Shown here piece by piece: positions 27,101-44,157 of a stretch of DNA of 64,000 bases; position 1 is the first letter of the stretch; each line of letters starts with the position of its first letter. Origin of the DNA: Piscicola geometra. Taxonomy: Eukaryota; Annelida; Clitellata; Hirudinida; Piscicolidae. The stretch is from positions 1-64,000 of the forward strand of contig OX030965.1 of NCBI GenBank assembly GCA_943735955.1. The letters run 5' to 3'. The notes under the pieces were generated by a model that was not told the origin of the DNA, did not search any database, and saw nothing but the letters and a program-made list of their open reading frames with translations. A program made the position numbers and the translations under genes.

Positions 27101-30100
27101 TTGCATATTTACATATATTGCATATTTACATATATTGCATATTTACATATATTGCATATTTACATATATTGCATATTTACATATATTGCTTATTTACATA
27201 TATTGCATATTTACATATATTGCATATTTACATATATTGCATATTTACATATATTGCATATTTACATATATTGCATATTTACATATATTGCATATTTAAA
27301 TATATTGCATTATTACATATCTTGCATATTTACATATATTGCATCTTTACATATATTGCATATTTAAATTATATTGCATATTTACACATATTGCATATTT
27401 ACATATATTGCATATTTACATATATTGCATATTTACATATATTGCATATTTACATATATTGCATATTTACATATATAGCCTATTTACATATATTGCATAT
27501 TTACATATGTTGCATATATACCTATGTTGCATGTTTTCATATATTGCATAATTACATATATTGCATATTTACATATATTGCATATTTACATATATTGCAT
27601 ATTTACATATATTGCATATTTACATATATTGCATATTTACATATATTGCATATTTACATATAATGCATTTATACATATATTGCATATTTACATATATTGC
27701 ATCTTTACATATATTGCATATTTACATATATTGCATATTTACATATAATGCATATTTACATAAATTGCATATTTACATATATTGCATATTTACGTATATT
27801 GCATATTTACATGTATTGCATATTTACATATATTGCATATTTGCATATATTGCATATTTACATATATTGCATGTTTTCATATATTGCATATTTACATATA
27901 TTGCATTTTAACATATATTGCATATTTACATATATTGCATATTTACATATATTGCATCTTTACATATATTGCATATTTACATATATTGCTTATTTACATA
28001 TATTGCATATTTACATATATTGCATATTTACATATATTGCCTATTTACATATATTGCATATTTACATATGTTGCATATATACCTATATTGCATATTTTCA
28101 TATATTGCATAATTACATATATTGCATATTTACATATATTGCATATTTACATATATTGCATATTTACATATATTGCATATTTACATATATTGCATATTTA
28201 CATATTATGCATTTATACATATATTGCATATTTACATATATTGCATCTTTACATATATTGCATGTTTACATATATTGCATATTTACATATAATGCATATT
28301 TACATATATTGCATATTTACATATATTGCATATTTACGTATATTGCATATTTACACGTATTGCATATTTACATATATTGCATATTTGCATATATTGCATA
28401 TTTACATATATTGCATATTTACATATATTGCATATTTACATATATTGCATATTTACATATATTGCATATTTACATATATTGCATATTTACATATATTGCA
28501 TATTTACATATATTGCATATTTACATATATTGCATATTCACATATATTGCATATTTACATATATTGCTTATTTACATATATTGCATATTTACATATATTG
28601 CATGTTTTCATATATTGCATATTTACATATTTTGCATATTTACATATATTGCATATTTACATATGTTGCATATATACATATATTGCATATTTTCCTATAT
28701 TGCATATTTACATATATTGCATATTTACATATATTGCATATTTACATATATTGCATGTTTTCATATATTGCATATTTACATATATTGCATATTTACATAT
28801 ATTGCATATTTACATATTTTGCATATTTACATATATTGCTTATTTACATATATTGCATATTTACATATATTGCATATTTACATATACTGCATATTTACAT
28901 ATATTGCATATTTACATATATTGCATATTTACATATATTGCATATTTACATATATTGCTTATTTACATATATTGCATATTTACATATATTGCATATTTAC
29001 ATATATTGCATATTTACATATATTGCATATTTACATATATTGCATATTTACATATATTGCATATTTACATATATTGCATATTTACATATATTGCATATTT
29101 ACATATATTGCAGATTTACATATATTGCATATTTACATATATTGCATATTTACATATATTGCATATTTACATATATTGCATATTTACATATATTGCATAT
29201 TTACATATATTGCATATTTACATATATTGCATATTCACATATATTGCATATTTACACATATTGCACATTTACATATATTGCATATTTACATATATTGCAT
29301 ATTTACATATATTGCATATTCACATATAATGCATATTTACATATATTGCATATTTACATATATTGCATATTTACATATATTGCATATTTACATATATTGC
29401 ATATTTACATATATTGCATATTTACATATATTGCCTTTTTACATATATTGCATATTTACATATGTTGCATATATACATATATTGCATATTTTCATATATT
29501 GCATATTTACATATATTGCATATTTACATATATTGCATATTCACATATATTGCATATTTACATATATTGCATGTTTTCATATATTGCATATTTACATATA
29601 TTTCATTTTAACATATATTGCATATTTACATATATTGCATATTTACATATATTGCATATTTACATATATTGCATATTTACATATATTGCATATTTACATA
29701 AATTGCATATTTACATATATTGCATATTTACATAAATTGCATATTTACATATATTGCATATTTACAAACATTGCATATTTACATATATTGCATATTTACA
29801 TATATTGCATATTTACATATATTGCATATTTACATATATTGCATATTTATATATATTGCATATTTACATATATTGCATATTTACATATATTGCATATTTA
29901 CATATAGTGCATATTTACATATATTGCATATTTACGTATATTGCATATTTACATGTATTGCATATTTACATATATTGCATATTTGCATATACTGCATATT
30001 TACATATATTGCATATTCACATATATTGCATATTTACATATAATGCATATTTAAATTATATTGCATATTTACACATATTGCATATTTACATATATTGCAT

Positions 30101-31710
30101 ATTTACATATATTGCATATTTACATATATTGCATATTCACATATAATGCATATTCACATATATTGCATATTTACATATATTGCATATTTACATATATTGC
30201 ATATTTACATATATTGCATATTTACATATATTGCATATTTACATATATTGCATATTTACATATATTGCATATTTACATATATTGTATAATTACATATATT
30301 GCATATTTACATATATTGCATATTTACATATATTGCATATTTACATATATTGCATATTTACATATATTGCATATTTACATATATTGCATATTTACATATA
30401 TTGCTTATTTACATATATTGCATATTTACATATATTGCATATTTACATATATTGCATATTTACATATATTGCATATTTACATATATTGCATAGTTACATA
30501 TATTGCATATTTAAATATATTGCATATTTACATATCTTGCATATTTACATATATTGCATCTTTACATATATTGCAAATATAAATTATATTGCATATTTAC
30601 ATATATTGCATATTTACATATATTGCATATTTACATATATTGCATATTTACATATATTGCATGTTTTCATATATTGCATAATTACATTAATTGCATATTT
30701 ACATATATTGCATATTTACATATATTGCATATTTACATATATTGCATATTTACATATATTGCTTATTTACATATATTGCATATTTACATATTTTGCATGT
30801 TTTCATATATTGCATATTTACATATATTGCATATTTACATATATTGCATATTTACATATTTTGCATATTTACATATATTGCTTATTTACATATATTGCAT
30901 ATTTACATATATTGCATATTTACATATATTGCATATTTACATATATTGCATATTTACATATATTGCTTATTTACATATATTGCATATTTACATATATAGC
31001 CTATTTACATATATTGCATATTTACATATGTTGCATATATACCTATATTGCATATTTTCATATATTGCATAATTACATATGTTGCATATTTACATATATT
31101 GCATATTTACATATATTGCATATTTACATATATTGCATATTTTCATATATTGCATATTTACATATAATGCATTTATACATATATTGCATATTTACATATA
31201 TTGCATCTTTACATCTATTGCATATTTACATATATTGCATATTTACATATAATGCATATTTACATATATTGCATATTTACATATATTGCATATTTACGTA
31301 TATTGCATATTTACATGTATTGCATATTTACATATATTGCATATTTGCATATATTGCATATTTACATATATTGCATATTTACTTATATTGCATATTTACA
31401 TATATTGCATATTTACATATATTGCATATTTACATATATTGCATATTTACATATATTGCATATTCACATATATTGCATATTTACATATATTGCATATTTA
31501 CATATATTGCATATTTACATATATTGCATATTTACATATATTGCATGTTTTCATATATTGCATAATTACATTAATTGCATATTTACATATATTGCATATT
31601 TACATATATTGCATATTTACATATATTGCATATTTACATATATTGCATATTTACATATATTGCTTATTTACATATATTGCATATTTACATAGATTGCATA
31701 TTTACATATA

Positions 31711-34240
31711 TTGCCTATTTACATATCTTGCATATTTACATATGTTGCATATATACCTATATTGCATATTTTCATATATTGCATAATTACATATATTGCA
31801 TATTTACATATATTGCATATTTACATATATTGCATATTTACAAATATTGCATATTTACATATATTGCATATTTACATATTATGCATTTATACATATATTG
31901 CATATTTATATATATTGCATCTTTACATATATTGCATGTTTACATATATTGCATATTTACATATAATGCATATTTACATATATTGCATATTTAAGTATAT
32001 TGCATATTTACGTATATTGCATATTTACATGTATTGCATATTTACATATTTGCATATTTGCATATATTGCATATTTACATATAATGCATATTTACATATA
32101 TTGCATATTTACATATATTGCATATTTACATATATTGCATATTTACATATATTGCATATTTACATATATTGCATATTTACATATATTGCATATTTACATA
32201 TATTGCATATTCACATATATTGCATATTTACATATATTGCATATTTACATATATTGCATATTTACATATATTGCATGTTTTCATATATTGCATATTTACA
32301 TATTTTGCATATTTACATATATTGCATATTTACATATGTTGCATATATACATATATTGCATATTTTCCTATATTGCATATTTACATATATTGCATATTTA
32401 CATATATTGCATATTTACATATATTGCATGTTTTCATATATTGCATATTTACATATATTGCATATTTACATATATTGCATATTTACATATTTTGCATATT
32501 TACATATATTGCTTATTTACATATATTGCATATTCACATATATTGCATATTTACATATATTGCATATTTACATATATTGCATATTTACATATATTGCATG
32601 TTTTCATATATTGCATATTTAAATATTTTGCATATTTACATATATTGCATATTTACATATGTTGCATATATACATATATTGCATATTTTCCTATATTGCA
32701 TATTTACATATATTGCATATTTACATATATTGCATATTTACATATATTGCATGTTTTCATATATTGCATATTTACATATATTGCATATTTACATATATTG
32801 CATATTTACATATTTTGCATATTTACATATATTGCTTATTTACATATATTGCATATTTACATATATTGCATATTTACATATATTGCATATTTACATATAT
32901 TGCATATTTACATATATTGCTTATTTACATATATTGCATATTTACATAGATTGCATATTTACATATATTGCCTATTTACATATATTGAATATTTACATAT
33001 GTTGCATATATACCTATATTGCATATTTTCATATATTGCATAATTACATATATTGCATATTTACATATATTGCATATTTACATATATTGCATATTTACAA
33101 ATATTGCATATTTACATATATTGCATATTTACATATTATGCATTTATACGTATATTGCATATTTATATATATTGCATCTTTACATATATTGCATGTTTAC
33201 ATATATTGCATATTTACATATAATGCATATTTACATATATTGCATATTTACATATATTGCATATTTACGTATATTGCATATTTACATGTATTGCATATTT
33301 ACATATTTGCATATTTGCATATATTGCATATTTACATATAATGCATATTTACATATATTGCATATTTACATATATTGCATATTTACATATATTGCATATT
33401 TACATATATTGCATATTTACATATATTGCATATTTACATATATTGCATATTTACATATATTGCATATTCACATATATTGCATATTTACATATATTGCATA
33501 TTTACATATATAGCCTATTTACATATATTGCATATTTACATATGTTGCGTATATACCTATATTGCATGTTTTCATATATTGCATAATTACATATACTGCA
33601 TATTTACATATATTGCATATTTACATATATTGCATATTTACATATATTGCATATTTACATATATTGCATGTTTTCATATATTGCATAATTACATATATTG
33701 CATATTTACATATATTGCATATTTACATATATTGCATATTTACATATATTGCATATTTACATATATTGCATATTTACATATATTGCTTATTTACATATAT
33801 TGCATATTTACATAGATTGCATATTTACATATATTGCCTATTTACATATATTGCATATTTACATATGTTGCATATATACCTATATTGCATATTTTCATAT
33901 ATTGCATAATTACATATATTGCATATTTACATATATTGCATATTTACATATATTGCATATTTACAAATATTGCATATTTACATATATTGCATATTTACAT
34001 ATTATGCATTTATACATATATTGCATATTTATATATATTGCATCTTTACATATATTGCATGTTTACATATATTGCATATTTACATATAATGCATATTTAC
34101 ATATATTGCATATTTACATATATTGCATATTTACGTATATTGCATATTTACATGTATTGCATATTTACATATTTGCATATTTGCATATATTGCATATTTA
34201 CATATAATGCATATTTACATATATTGCATATTTACATAAA
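31711..34240. repeat. Triplicated block tagged by a 16-bp monomer
   Basis: A rare 16-bp unit (TTTACATATTTGC, one base missing from ATATATT) follows the ACGT/ACATGT cassette three times, at about 32043, 33300 and 34166. The intervals are 1257 bp (74 units minus 1) and 866 bp (51 units minus 1), exactly as expected if each copy carries the same single-base deletion. Flanking units agree in all three: GCATTTATACAT or GCATTTATACGT, GCATATTTATATAT, GCATCTTTAC and GCATGTTTAC upstream, a TTACATATAATGC unit downstream. The deletion arose once and was then copied with its surroundings. Confidence 0.88.
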
Positions 34241-37200
34241 TTGCATATTTACATATATTGCATATTTACATATATTGCATATTTACATATATTGCATATT
34301 TACATATATTGCATATTTACATATATTGCATATTCACATATATTGCATATTTACATATATTGCATATTTACATATATTGCATATTTACATATATTGCATG
34401 TTTTCATATATTGCATATTTACATATTTTGCATATTTACATATATTGCATATTTACATATGTTGCATATATACATATATTGCATATTTTCCTATATTGCA
34501 TATTTACATATATTGCATATTTACATATATTGCATATTTACATATATTGCATGTTTTCATATATTGCATATTTACATATATTGCATATTTACATATATTG
34601 CATATTTACATATTTTGCATATTTACATATATTGCTTATTTACATATATTGCATATTTACATATATTGCATATTTACATATATTGCATATTTACATTTAT
34701 TGCATATTTACATATATTGAATTTTTACATATATTGCATATTTACATATATTGCTCATTTACATATATTGCATATTTACATATATTGCATATTTACATAT
34801 ATTGCATATTTACATATATTGCATATTTACATATAATGCATTTATACATATATTGCATATTTACATATATTGCATCTTTACATATATTGCATATTTACAT
34901 ATATTGCATATTTACATATAATGCATATTTACATATATTGCATATTTACATATATTGCATATTTACGTATATTGCATATTTACATGTATTGCATATTTAC
35001 ATTTATTGCATATTTGCATATATTGCATATTTACATATATTGCTGATTTACATATATTGCATATTTACATATATTGCATATTTACATATATTGCATATTT
35101 ACATATATTGCATATTTACATATATTGCATATTCACATATATTGCATATTTACATATATTGCATATTTACATTTATTGCATATTTACATATATTGCATGT
35201 TTTCATATATTGCATATTTACATATTATGCATTTATACATATATTGCATATTTACATATATTGCATCTTTACATATATTGCATGTTTACATATATTGCAT
35301 ATTTACATATAATGCATTTATACATATATTGCATATTTACATATATTGCATCTTTACATATATTGCATATTTACATATATTGCATATTTACATATAATGC
35401 ATATTTACATATATTGCATATTTACATATATTGCATATTTACGTATATTGCATATTTACATGTATTGCATATTTACATTTATTGCATATTCGCATATATT
35501 GCATATTTACATATATTGCTGATTTACATATATTGCATATTTACATATATTGCATATTTACATATATTGCATATTTACATATATTGCATATTTACATATA
35601 TTGCATATTCACATATATTGCATATTTACATATATTGCATATTTACATATATTGCATATTTACATATATTGCATGTTTTCATATATTGCATATTTACATA
35701 TATTGCATTTTAACATATATTGCATATTTACATATATTGCATATTTACATATATTGCATCTTTACATATATTGCATATTTACATATATTGCTTATTTACA
35801 TATATTGCATATTTACATATAATGCATATTTACATATATTGCCTATTTACATATATTGCATATTTACATATGTTGCATATATACCTATATTGCATATTTT
35901 CATATATTGCATAATTACATATATTGCATATTTACATATATTGCATATTTACATATATTGCATATTTACATATATTGCATATTTACATATATTGCATATT
36001 TACATATTATGCATTTATACATATATTGCATATTTACATATATTGCATCTTTACATATATTGCATGTTTACATATATTGCATATTTACATATAATGCATA
36101 TTTACATATATTGCATATTTACATATATTGAATATTTACGTATATTGCATATTTAAACGTATTGCATAGTTACATATATTGCATATTTGCATATATTGCA
36201 TATTTACATATATTGCATATTTACATATATTGCATATTTACATATATTGCATATTTACATATATTGCATATTTACATATATTGCATATTTACATATATTG
36301 CATATTTACATATATTGCATAGTTACATATATTGCATATTCACATATATTGCATATTTACATATATTGCATATTTACATATATTGCATATTTACATATAT
36401 TGCATGTTTTCATATATTGCATATTTACATATTTTGCATATTTACATATATTGCATATTTACATATGTTGCATATATACATATATTGCATATTTTCCTAT
36501 ATTGCATATTTACATATATTGCATATTTACATATATTGCATATTTACATATATTGCATGTTTTCATATATTGCATATTTACATATATTGCATATTTACAT
36601 ATATTGCATATTTACATATTTTGCATATTTACATATATTGCTTATTTACATATTTTGCATATTTACATATATTGCATATTTACATATATTGCATATTTAC
36701 ATATATTGCATATTTACATATATTGCATATTTACATATATTGGATATTTACATATATTGCTTATTTACATATATTGCATATTTACATATATTGCATATTT
36801 ACATATATTGCATATTTACATATATTGCATATTTACATATATTGCATATTTACATATATTGCATATTTACATATATTGCATATTTACATATATTGCATAT
36901 TTACATATATTGCATATTTACATATATTGCAGATTTACATATATTGCATATTTACATATATTGCATATTTACATATATTGCATATTTACATATATTGCAT
37001 ATTTACATATATTGCATATTTACATATATTGCATATTTACATATATTGCATATTCACATATATTGCATATTTACACATATTGCACATTTACATATATTGC
37101 ATATTTACATATATTGCATATTTACATATATTGCATATTCACATATAATGCATATTTACATATATTGCATATTTACATATATTGCATATTTACATATATT

Positions 37201-38389
37201 GCATATTTACATATATTGCATATTTACATATATTGCATATTTACATATATTGCCTTTTTACATATATTGCATATTTACATATGTTGCATATATACATATA
37301 TTGCATATTTTCATATATTGCATATTTACATATATTGCATATTTACATATTTTGCATATTCACATATATTGCATATTTACATATATTGCATGTTTTCATA
37401 TATTGCATATTTACATATATTTCATTTTAACATATATTGCATATTTACATATATTGCATATTTACATATATTGCATATTTACATATATTGCATATTTACA
37501 TATATTGCATATTTACATATATTGCATATTTACATATATTGCATATTTACATATATTGCATATTTACAAACATTGCATATTTACATATATTGCATATTTA
37601 CATATATTGCATATTTACATATATTGCATATTTACATATATTGCATATTCACATATAATGCATATTCACATATATTGCATATTTACATATATTGCATATT
37701 TACATATATTGCATATTTACATATATTGCACATTTACATATATTGCATATTTACATATATTGCATATTTACATATATTGCACATTTACATATATTGCATA
37801 ATTACATATATTGCATATTTACATATATTGCATATTTACATATATTGCATATTTACATATATTGCATATTTACATATATTGCATATTTACATATATTGCA
37901 TATTTACATATATTGCTTATTTACATATATTGCATCTTTACATATATTGCATATTTACATATATTGCATATTTACATATATTGCATATTTACATATATTG
38001 CATAGTTACATATATTGCATATTTAAATATATTGCATATTTACATATCTTGCATATTTACATATATTGCATCTTTACATATATTGCATATTTAAATTATA
38101 TTGCATATTTACACATATTGCATATTTACATATATTGCATATTTACATATATTGCATATTTACATATATTGCATATTTACATATATAGCCTATTTACATA
38201 TATTGCATATTTACATATGTTGCATATATACCTATATTGCATATTTTCATATATTGCATAATTACATATGTTGCATATTTACATATATTGCATATTTACA
38301 TATATTGCATATTTACATATATTGCATATTTTCATATATTGCATATTTACATATAATGCATTTATACATATATTGCATATTTACATATA

Positions 38390-40850
38390 TTGCATCTTTA
38401 CATATATTGCATATTTACATATATTGCATATTTACATATAATGCAAGTTTACATATATTGCATATTTACATATATTGCATATTTACGTATATTGCATATT
38501 TACATGTATTGCATATTTACATATATTGCATATTTGCATATATTGCATATTTACATATATTGCATATATACTTATATTGCATATTTACATATATTGCATA
38601 TTCACATATATTGCATATTTTACATATATTGCATATTTACATATATTGCATATTCACATATATTGCATATTTACATATATTGCATATTTACATATATTGC
38701 ATATTTACATATATTGCATATTTACATATATTGCATGTTTTCATATATTGCATATTTACAAATATTGCATTTTAACATATATTGCATATTTACATATATT
38801 GCATATTTACATATATTGCATATTTACATATATTGCATATTTACATATATTGCTTATTTACATATATTGAATATTTACATATATTGCATATTTACATATA
38901 TTGCCTATTTACATATATTGCATATTTACATATGTTGCATATATACCTATATTGAATATTTTCATATATTGCATAATTACATATATTGCATATTTACATA
39001 TATTGCATATTTACATATATTGCATATTTACATATATTGCATATTTACATATATTGCATATTTACATATTATGCATTTATACATTTATTGCATATTTACA
39101 TATATTGCATCTTTACATATATTGCATGTTTACATATATTGCATATTTACATATAATGCATGTTTACATATATTGCATATTTACATATAATGCATATTTA
39201 CATATATTGCTTATTTACATATATTGCATATTTACGTATATTGCATATTTACATGTATTGCATATTTACATATATTGCATATTTGCATATATTGCATATT
39301 TACATATAATGCATATTTACATATATTGCATATTTACATATATTGCATATTTACATATATTGCATATTTACATATATTGCATATTTACATATATTGCATA
39401 TTTACATATATTGCATATTTACATATATTGCATATTCACATATATTGCATATTTACATATATTGCATATTTACATATATTGCATATTTACATATATTGCA
39501 TGTTTTCATATATTGCATATTTACATATTTTGCATATTAACATATATTGCATATTTACATATGTTGCATATATACATATATTGCTAAATTACATATATTG
39601 CATATTTACATATATTGCATATTTACATATATTGCATATTTACATATATTGCATATTTACATATATTGCTTATTTACATATATTGCATATTTACATATAT
39701 TGCATATTTACATATATTGCATATTTACATATATTGCATATTTACATATATTGCATATTTACATATATTGCATATTTACATATATTGCATATATACTTAT
39801 ATTGCATATTTACATATATTGCATATTCACATATATTGCATATTTTACATATATTGCATATTTACATATATTGCATATTCACATATATTGCATATTTACA
39901 TATATTGCATATTTACATATATTGCATATTTACATATATTGCATATTTACATATATTGCATGTTTTCATATATTGCATATTTACAAATATTGCATTTTAA
40001 CATATATTGCATATTTACATATATTGCATATTTACATATATTGCATATTTACATATATTGCATATTTACATATATTGCTTATTTACATATATTGAATATT
40101 TACATATATTGCATATTTACATATATTGCCTATTTACATATATTGCATATTTACATATGTTGCATATATACCTATATTGAATATTTTCATATATTGCATA
40201 ATTACATATATTGCATATTTACATATATTGCATATTTACATATATTGCATATTTACATATATTGCATATTTACATATATTGCATATTTACATATTATGCA
40301 TTTATACATATATTGCATATTTACATATATTGCATCTTTACATATATTGCATGTTTACATATATTGCATATTTACATATAATGCATGTTTACATATATTG
40401 CATATTTACATATAATGCATATTTACATATATTGCATATTTACATATATTGCATATTTACGTATATTGCATATTTACATGTATTGCATATTTACATATAT
40501 TGCATATTTGCATATATTGCATATTTACATATAATGCATATTTACATATATTGCATATTTACATATATTGCATATTTACATATATTGCATATTTACATAT
40601 ATTGCATATTTACATATATTGCATATTTACATATATTGCATATTTACATATATTGCATATTCACATATATTGCATATTTACATATATTGCATATTTACAT
40701 ATATTGCATATTTACATATATTGCATGTTTTCATATATTGCATATTTACATATTTTGCATATTAACATATATTGCATATTTACATATGTTGCATATATAC
40801 ATATATTGCTAAATTACATATATTGCATATTTACATATATTGCATATTTA
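38390..40850. repeat. Tandem duplication, offset 1225 bp
   Basis: Two adjacent copies with the same variant order are separated by 1225 bp, that is 72 units plus 1. Both contain an 18-bp unit with an extra T (GCATATTTTACAT at about 38618 and 39843). They also share CATATATACTTAT upstream, ATTGAATATTTTC units, a GCATGTTTAC unit, a TTACATATAATGC unit and the ACGT cassette. The downstream GCTAAATTAC unit (about 39583 and 40808) follows the same offset. One difference is visible: a TACATTTATTGC unit near 39073 in copy 1 is plain in copy 2. Confidence 0.88.
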
Positions 40851-42515
40851 CATATATTGCATATTTACATATATTGCTTATTTACATATATTGCATATTT
40901 ACATATATTGCATATTTACATATATTGCATATTTACATATATTGCATATTTACATATATTGCATATTTACATATATTGCATATTTACATATATTGCATAT
41001 TTACATATATTGCATATTTACATATATTGCATATTTACATATATTGCAGATTTACATATATTGCATATTTACATATATTGCATATTTACATATATTGCAT
41101 ATTTACATACATTGCATATTTACATATATTGCATATTTACATATATTGCATATTTACATATATTGCATATTCACATATATTGCATATTTACACATATTGC
41201 ACATTTACATATATTGCATATTTACATATATTGCATATTTACATATATTGCATATTCACATATAATGCATATTTACATATATTGCATATTTACATATATT
41301 GCATATTTACATATATTGCATATTTACATATATTGCATATTTACATATATTGCATATTTACATATATTGCCTTTTTACATATATTGCATATATACATATG
41401 TTGCATATATACATATATTGCATATTTTCATATATTGCATATTTACATATATTGCATATTTACATATATTGCATATTCACATATATTGCATATTTACATA
41501 TATTGCATGTTTTCATATATTGCATATTTACATATATTTCATTTTAACATATATTGCATATTTACATATATTGCATATTTACATATATTGCATATTTACA
41601 TATATTGCATATTTACATATATTGCATATTTACATATATTGCATATTTACATATATTGCATATTTACATATATTGCATATTTACATATATTGCATATTTA
41701 CAAACATTGCATATTTACATATATTGCATTTTTACATATATTGCATATTTACATATATTGCATATTTACATATATTGCATATTTACATATATTGCATATT
41801 TACATATATTGCATATTTACATATATTGCATATTTACATATAGTGCATATTTACATATATTGCATATTTACGTATATTGCATATTTACATGTATTGCATA
41901 TTTACATATATTGCATATTTGCATATATTGCATATTTACATATATTGCATATTTACATATATTGCATATTTACATATAATGCAGTTTTAAATTATATTGC
42001 ATATTTACACATATTGCATATTTACATATATTGCATATTTACATATATTGCATATTCACATATATTGCATATTCACATATAATGCATATTCACATATATT
42101 GCATATTTACATATATTGCATATTTACATATATTGCATATTTACATATATTGCACATTTACATATATTGCATATTTACATATATTGCATATTTACATATA
42201 TTGCACATTTACATATATTGCATAATTACATATATTGCATATTTACATATATTGCATATTTACATATATTGCATATTTACATATATTGCATATTTACATA
42301 TATTGCATATTTACATATATTGCATATTTACATATATTGCTTATTTACATATATTGCATATTTACATATATTGCATATTTACATATATTGCATATTTACA
42401 TATATTGCATATTTACATATATTGCATAGTTACATATATTGCATATTTAAATATATTGAATATTTACATATCTTGCATATTTACATATATTGCATCTTTA
42501 CATATATTGCATATT

Positions 42516-44040
42516 TAAATTATATTGCATATTTACACATATTGCATATTTACATATATTGCATATTTACATATATTGCATATTTACATATATTGCATAT
42601 TTACATATATAGCCTATTTACATATATTGCATATTTACATATGTTGCATATATACCTATATTGCATATTTTCATATATTGCATAATTACATATGTTGCAT
42701 ATTTACATATATTGCATATTTACATATATTGCATATTTACATATATTGCATATTTTCATATATTGCATATTTACATATAATGCATTTATACATATATTGC
42801 ATATTTACATATATTGCATCTTTACATATATTGCATATTTACATATATTGCATATTTACATATAATGCAAGTTTACATATATTGCATATTTACATATATT
42901 GCATATTTACGTATATTGCATATTTACATGTATTGCATATTTACATATATTGCATATTTGCATATATTGCATATTTACATATATTGCATATTTACTTATA
43001 TTGCATATTTACATATATTGCATATTCACATATATTGCATATTTACATATATTGCATATTTACATATATTGCATATTCACATATATTGCATATTTACATA
43101 TATTGCATATTTACATATATTGCATATTTACATATATTGCATATTTACATATATTGCATGTTTTCATATATTGCATATTTACATATATTGCATTTTAACA
43201 TATATTGCATATTTACATATATTGCATATTTACATATATTGCATATTTACATATATTGCATATTTACATATATTGCATAGTTACATATATTGCATATTTA
43301 AATATATTGCATATTTACATATCTTGCATATTTACATATATTGCATCTTTACATATATTGCATATTTAAATTATATTGCATATTTACACATATTGCATAT
43401 TTACATATATTGCATATTTACATATATTGCATATTTACATATATTGCATATTTACATATATAGCCTATTTACATATATTGCATATTTACATATGTTGCAT
43501 ATATACCTATATTGCATATTTTCATATATTGCATAATTACATATGTTGCATATTTACATATATTGCATATTTACATATATTGCATATTTTCATATATTGC
43601 ATATTTACATATAATGCATTTATACATATATTGCATATTTACATATATTGCATCTTTACATATATTGCATATTTACATATATTGCATATTTACATATAAT
43701 GCAAGTTTACATATAATGCATATTTACATATATTGCATATTTACGTATATTGCATATTTACATGTATTGCATATTTACATATATTGCATATTTGCATATA
43801 TTGCATATTTACATATATTGCATATTTACTTATATTGCATATTTACATATATTGCATATTCACATATATTGCATATTTACATATATTGCATATTTACATA
43901 TATTGCATATTCACATATATTGCATATTTACATATATTGCATATTTACATATATTGCATATTTACATATATTGCATATTTACATATATTGCATGTTTTCA
44001 TATATTGCATATTTACATATATTGCATTTTAACATATATT
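42516..44040. repeat. Tandem duplication, offset about 834-851 bp
   Basis: The 18-bp AAATTA unit near 42516 recurs near 43368. After it both copies show the same order: TATATAGCC, ATGTTGCATATATACCTAT, TTTTCATAT, TAATTACATATGTTGC, GCATTTATACAT, GCATCTTTAC, GCAAGTTTAC and the ACGT cassette (42908 and 43742). The offset is 851 bp (50 units plus 1) at the start and 834 bp later, so one monomer differs. The same marker order also occurs once upstream near 38092-38490 at an offset of about 4.4 kb. Confidence 0.85.
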
Positions 44041-44157
44041 GCATATTTACATATATTGCATATTTACATATATTGCATATTTACATATATTGCATATTTA
44101 CATATATTGCTTATTTACATATATTGAATATTTACATATATTGCATATTTACATATA

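Larger units (their letters stand above)
20471..27380. repeat. 17-bp array, domain 2 (18-bp AAATTA units)
   Basis: Defined by an 18-bp variant unit in which TTACATATATTGC becomes TTAAATTATATTGC (one extra base), usually followed by TTTACACATATTGC and a few units later by TTCACATATAATGC. The 18-bp unit occurs near 20485, 20758, 22189, 22460, 23294, 24075, 24385, 25372, 25697, 25952, 26972 and 27366. Each one shifts the monomer phase by +1. Those shifts account for the non-multiples of 17 between ACGT cassettes: 18887 to 21934 is 179 units +4, and 23890 to 25254 is 80 units +4. ATTCACAT units are also enriched. Sparser copies of the 18-bp unit continue to about 55.7 kb. Confidence 0.8.
27381..44100. 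repeat. 17-bp array, domain 3 (ATACCTAT units)
   Basis: Marked by ATGTTGCATATATACCTAT, usually followed by a TTTTCATAT unit and GCATAATTAC. It occurs near 28079, 31039, 31749, 33009, 33548, 33868, 35880, 38228, 38942, 40168, 42652 and 43501, with two more just beyond at 44209 and 46291. GCATTTATACAT, GCATCTTTAC, TACATATTTTGC and GCATGTTTTCAT units accompany it. A long-range relation links three blocks: the TTTCATTTTAAC marker with its preceding CCTTTTT and TTCACAT units lies near 29601, 37420 and 41537 (offsets 7819 and 4117), and a GCAGATTTACAT unit near 29111, 36930 and 41047 shows the same offsets. This HOR level therefore spans several kilobases. Confidence 0.78.
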
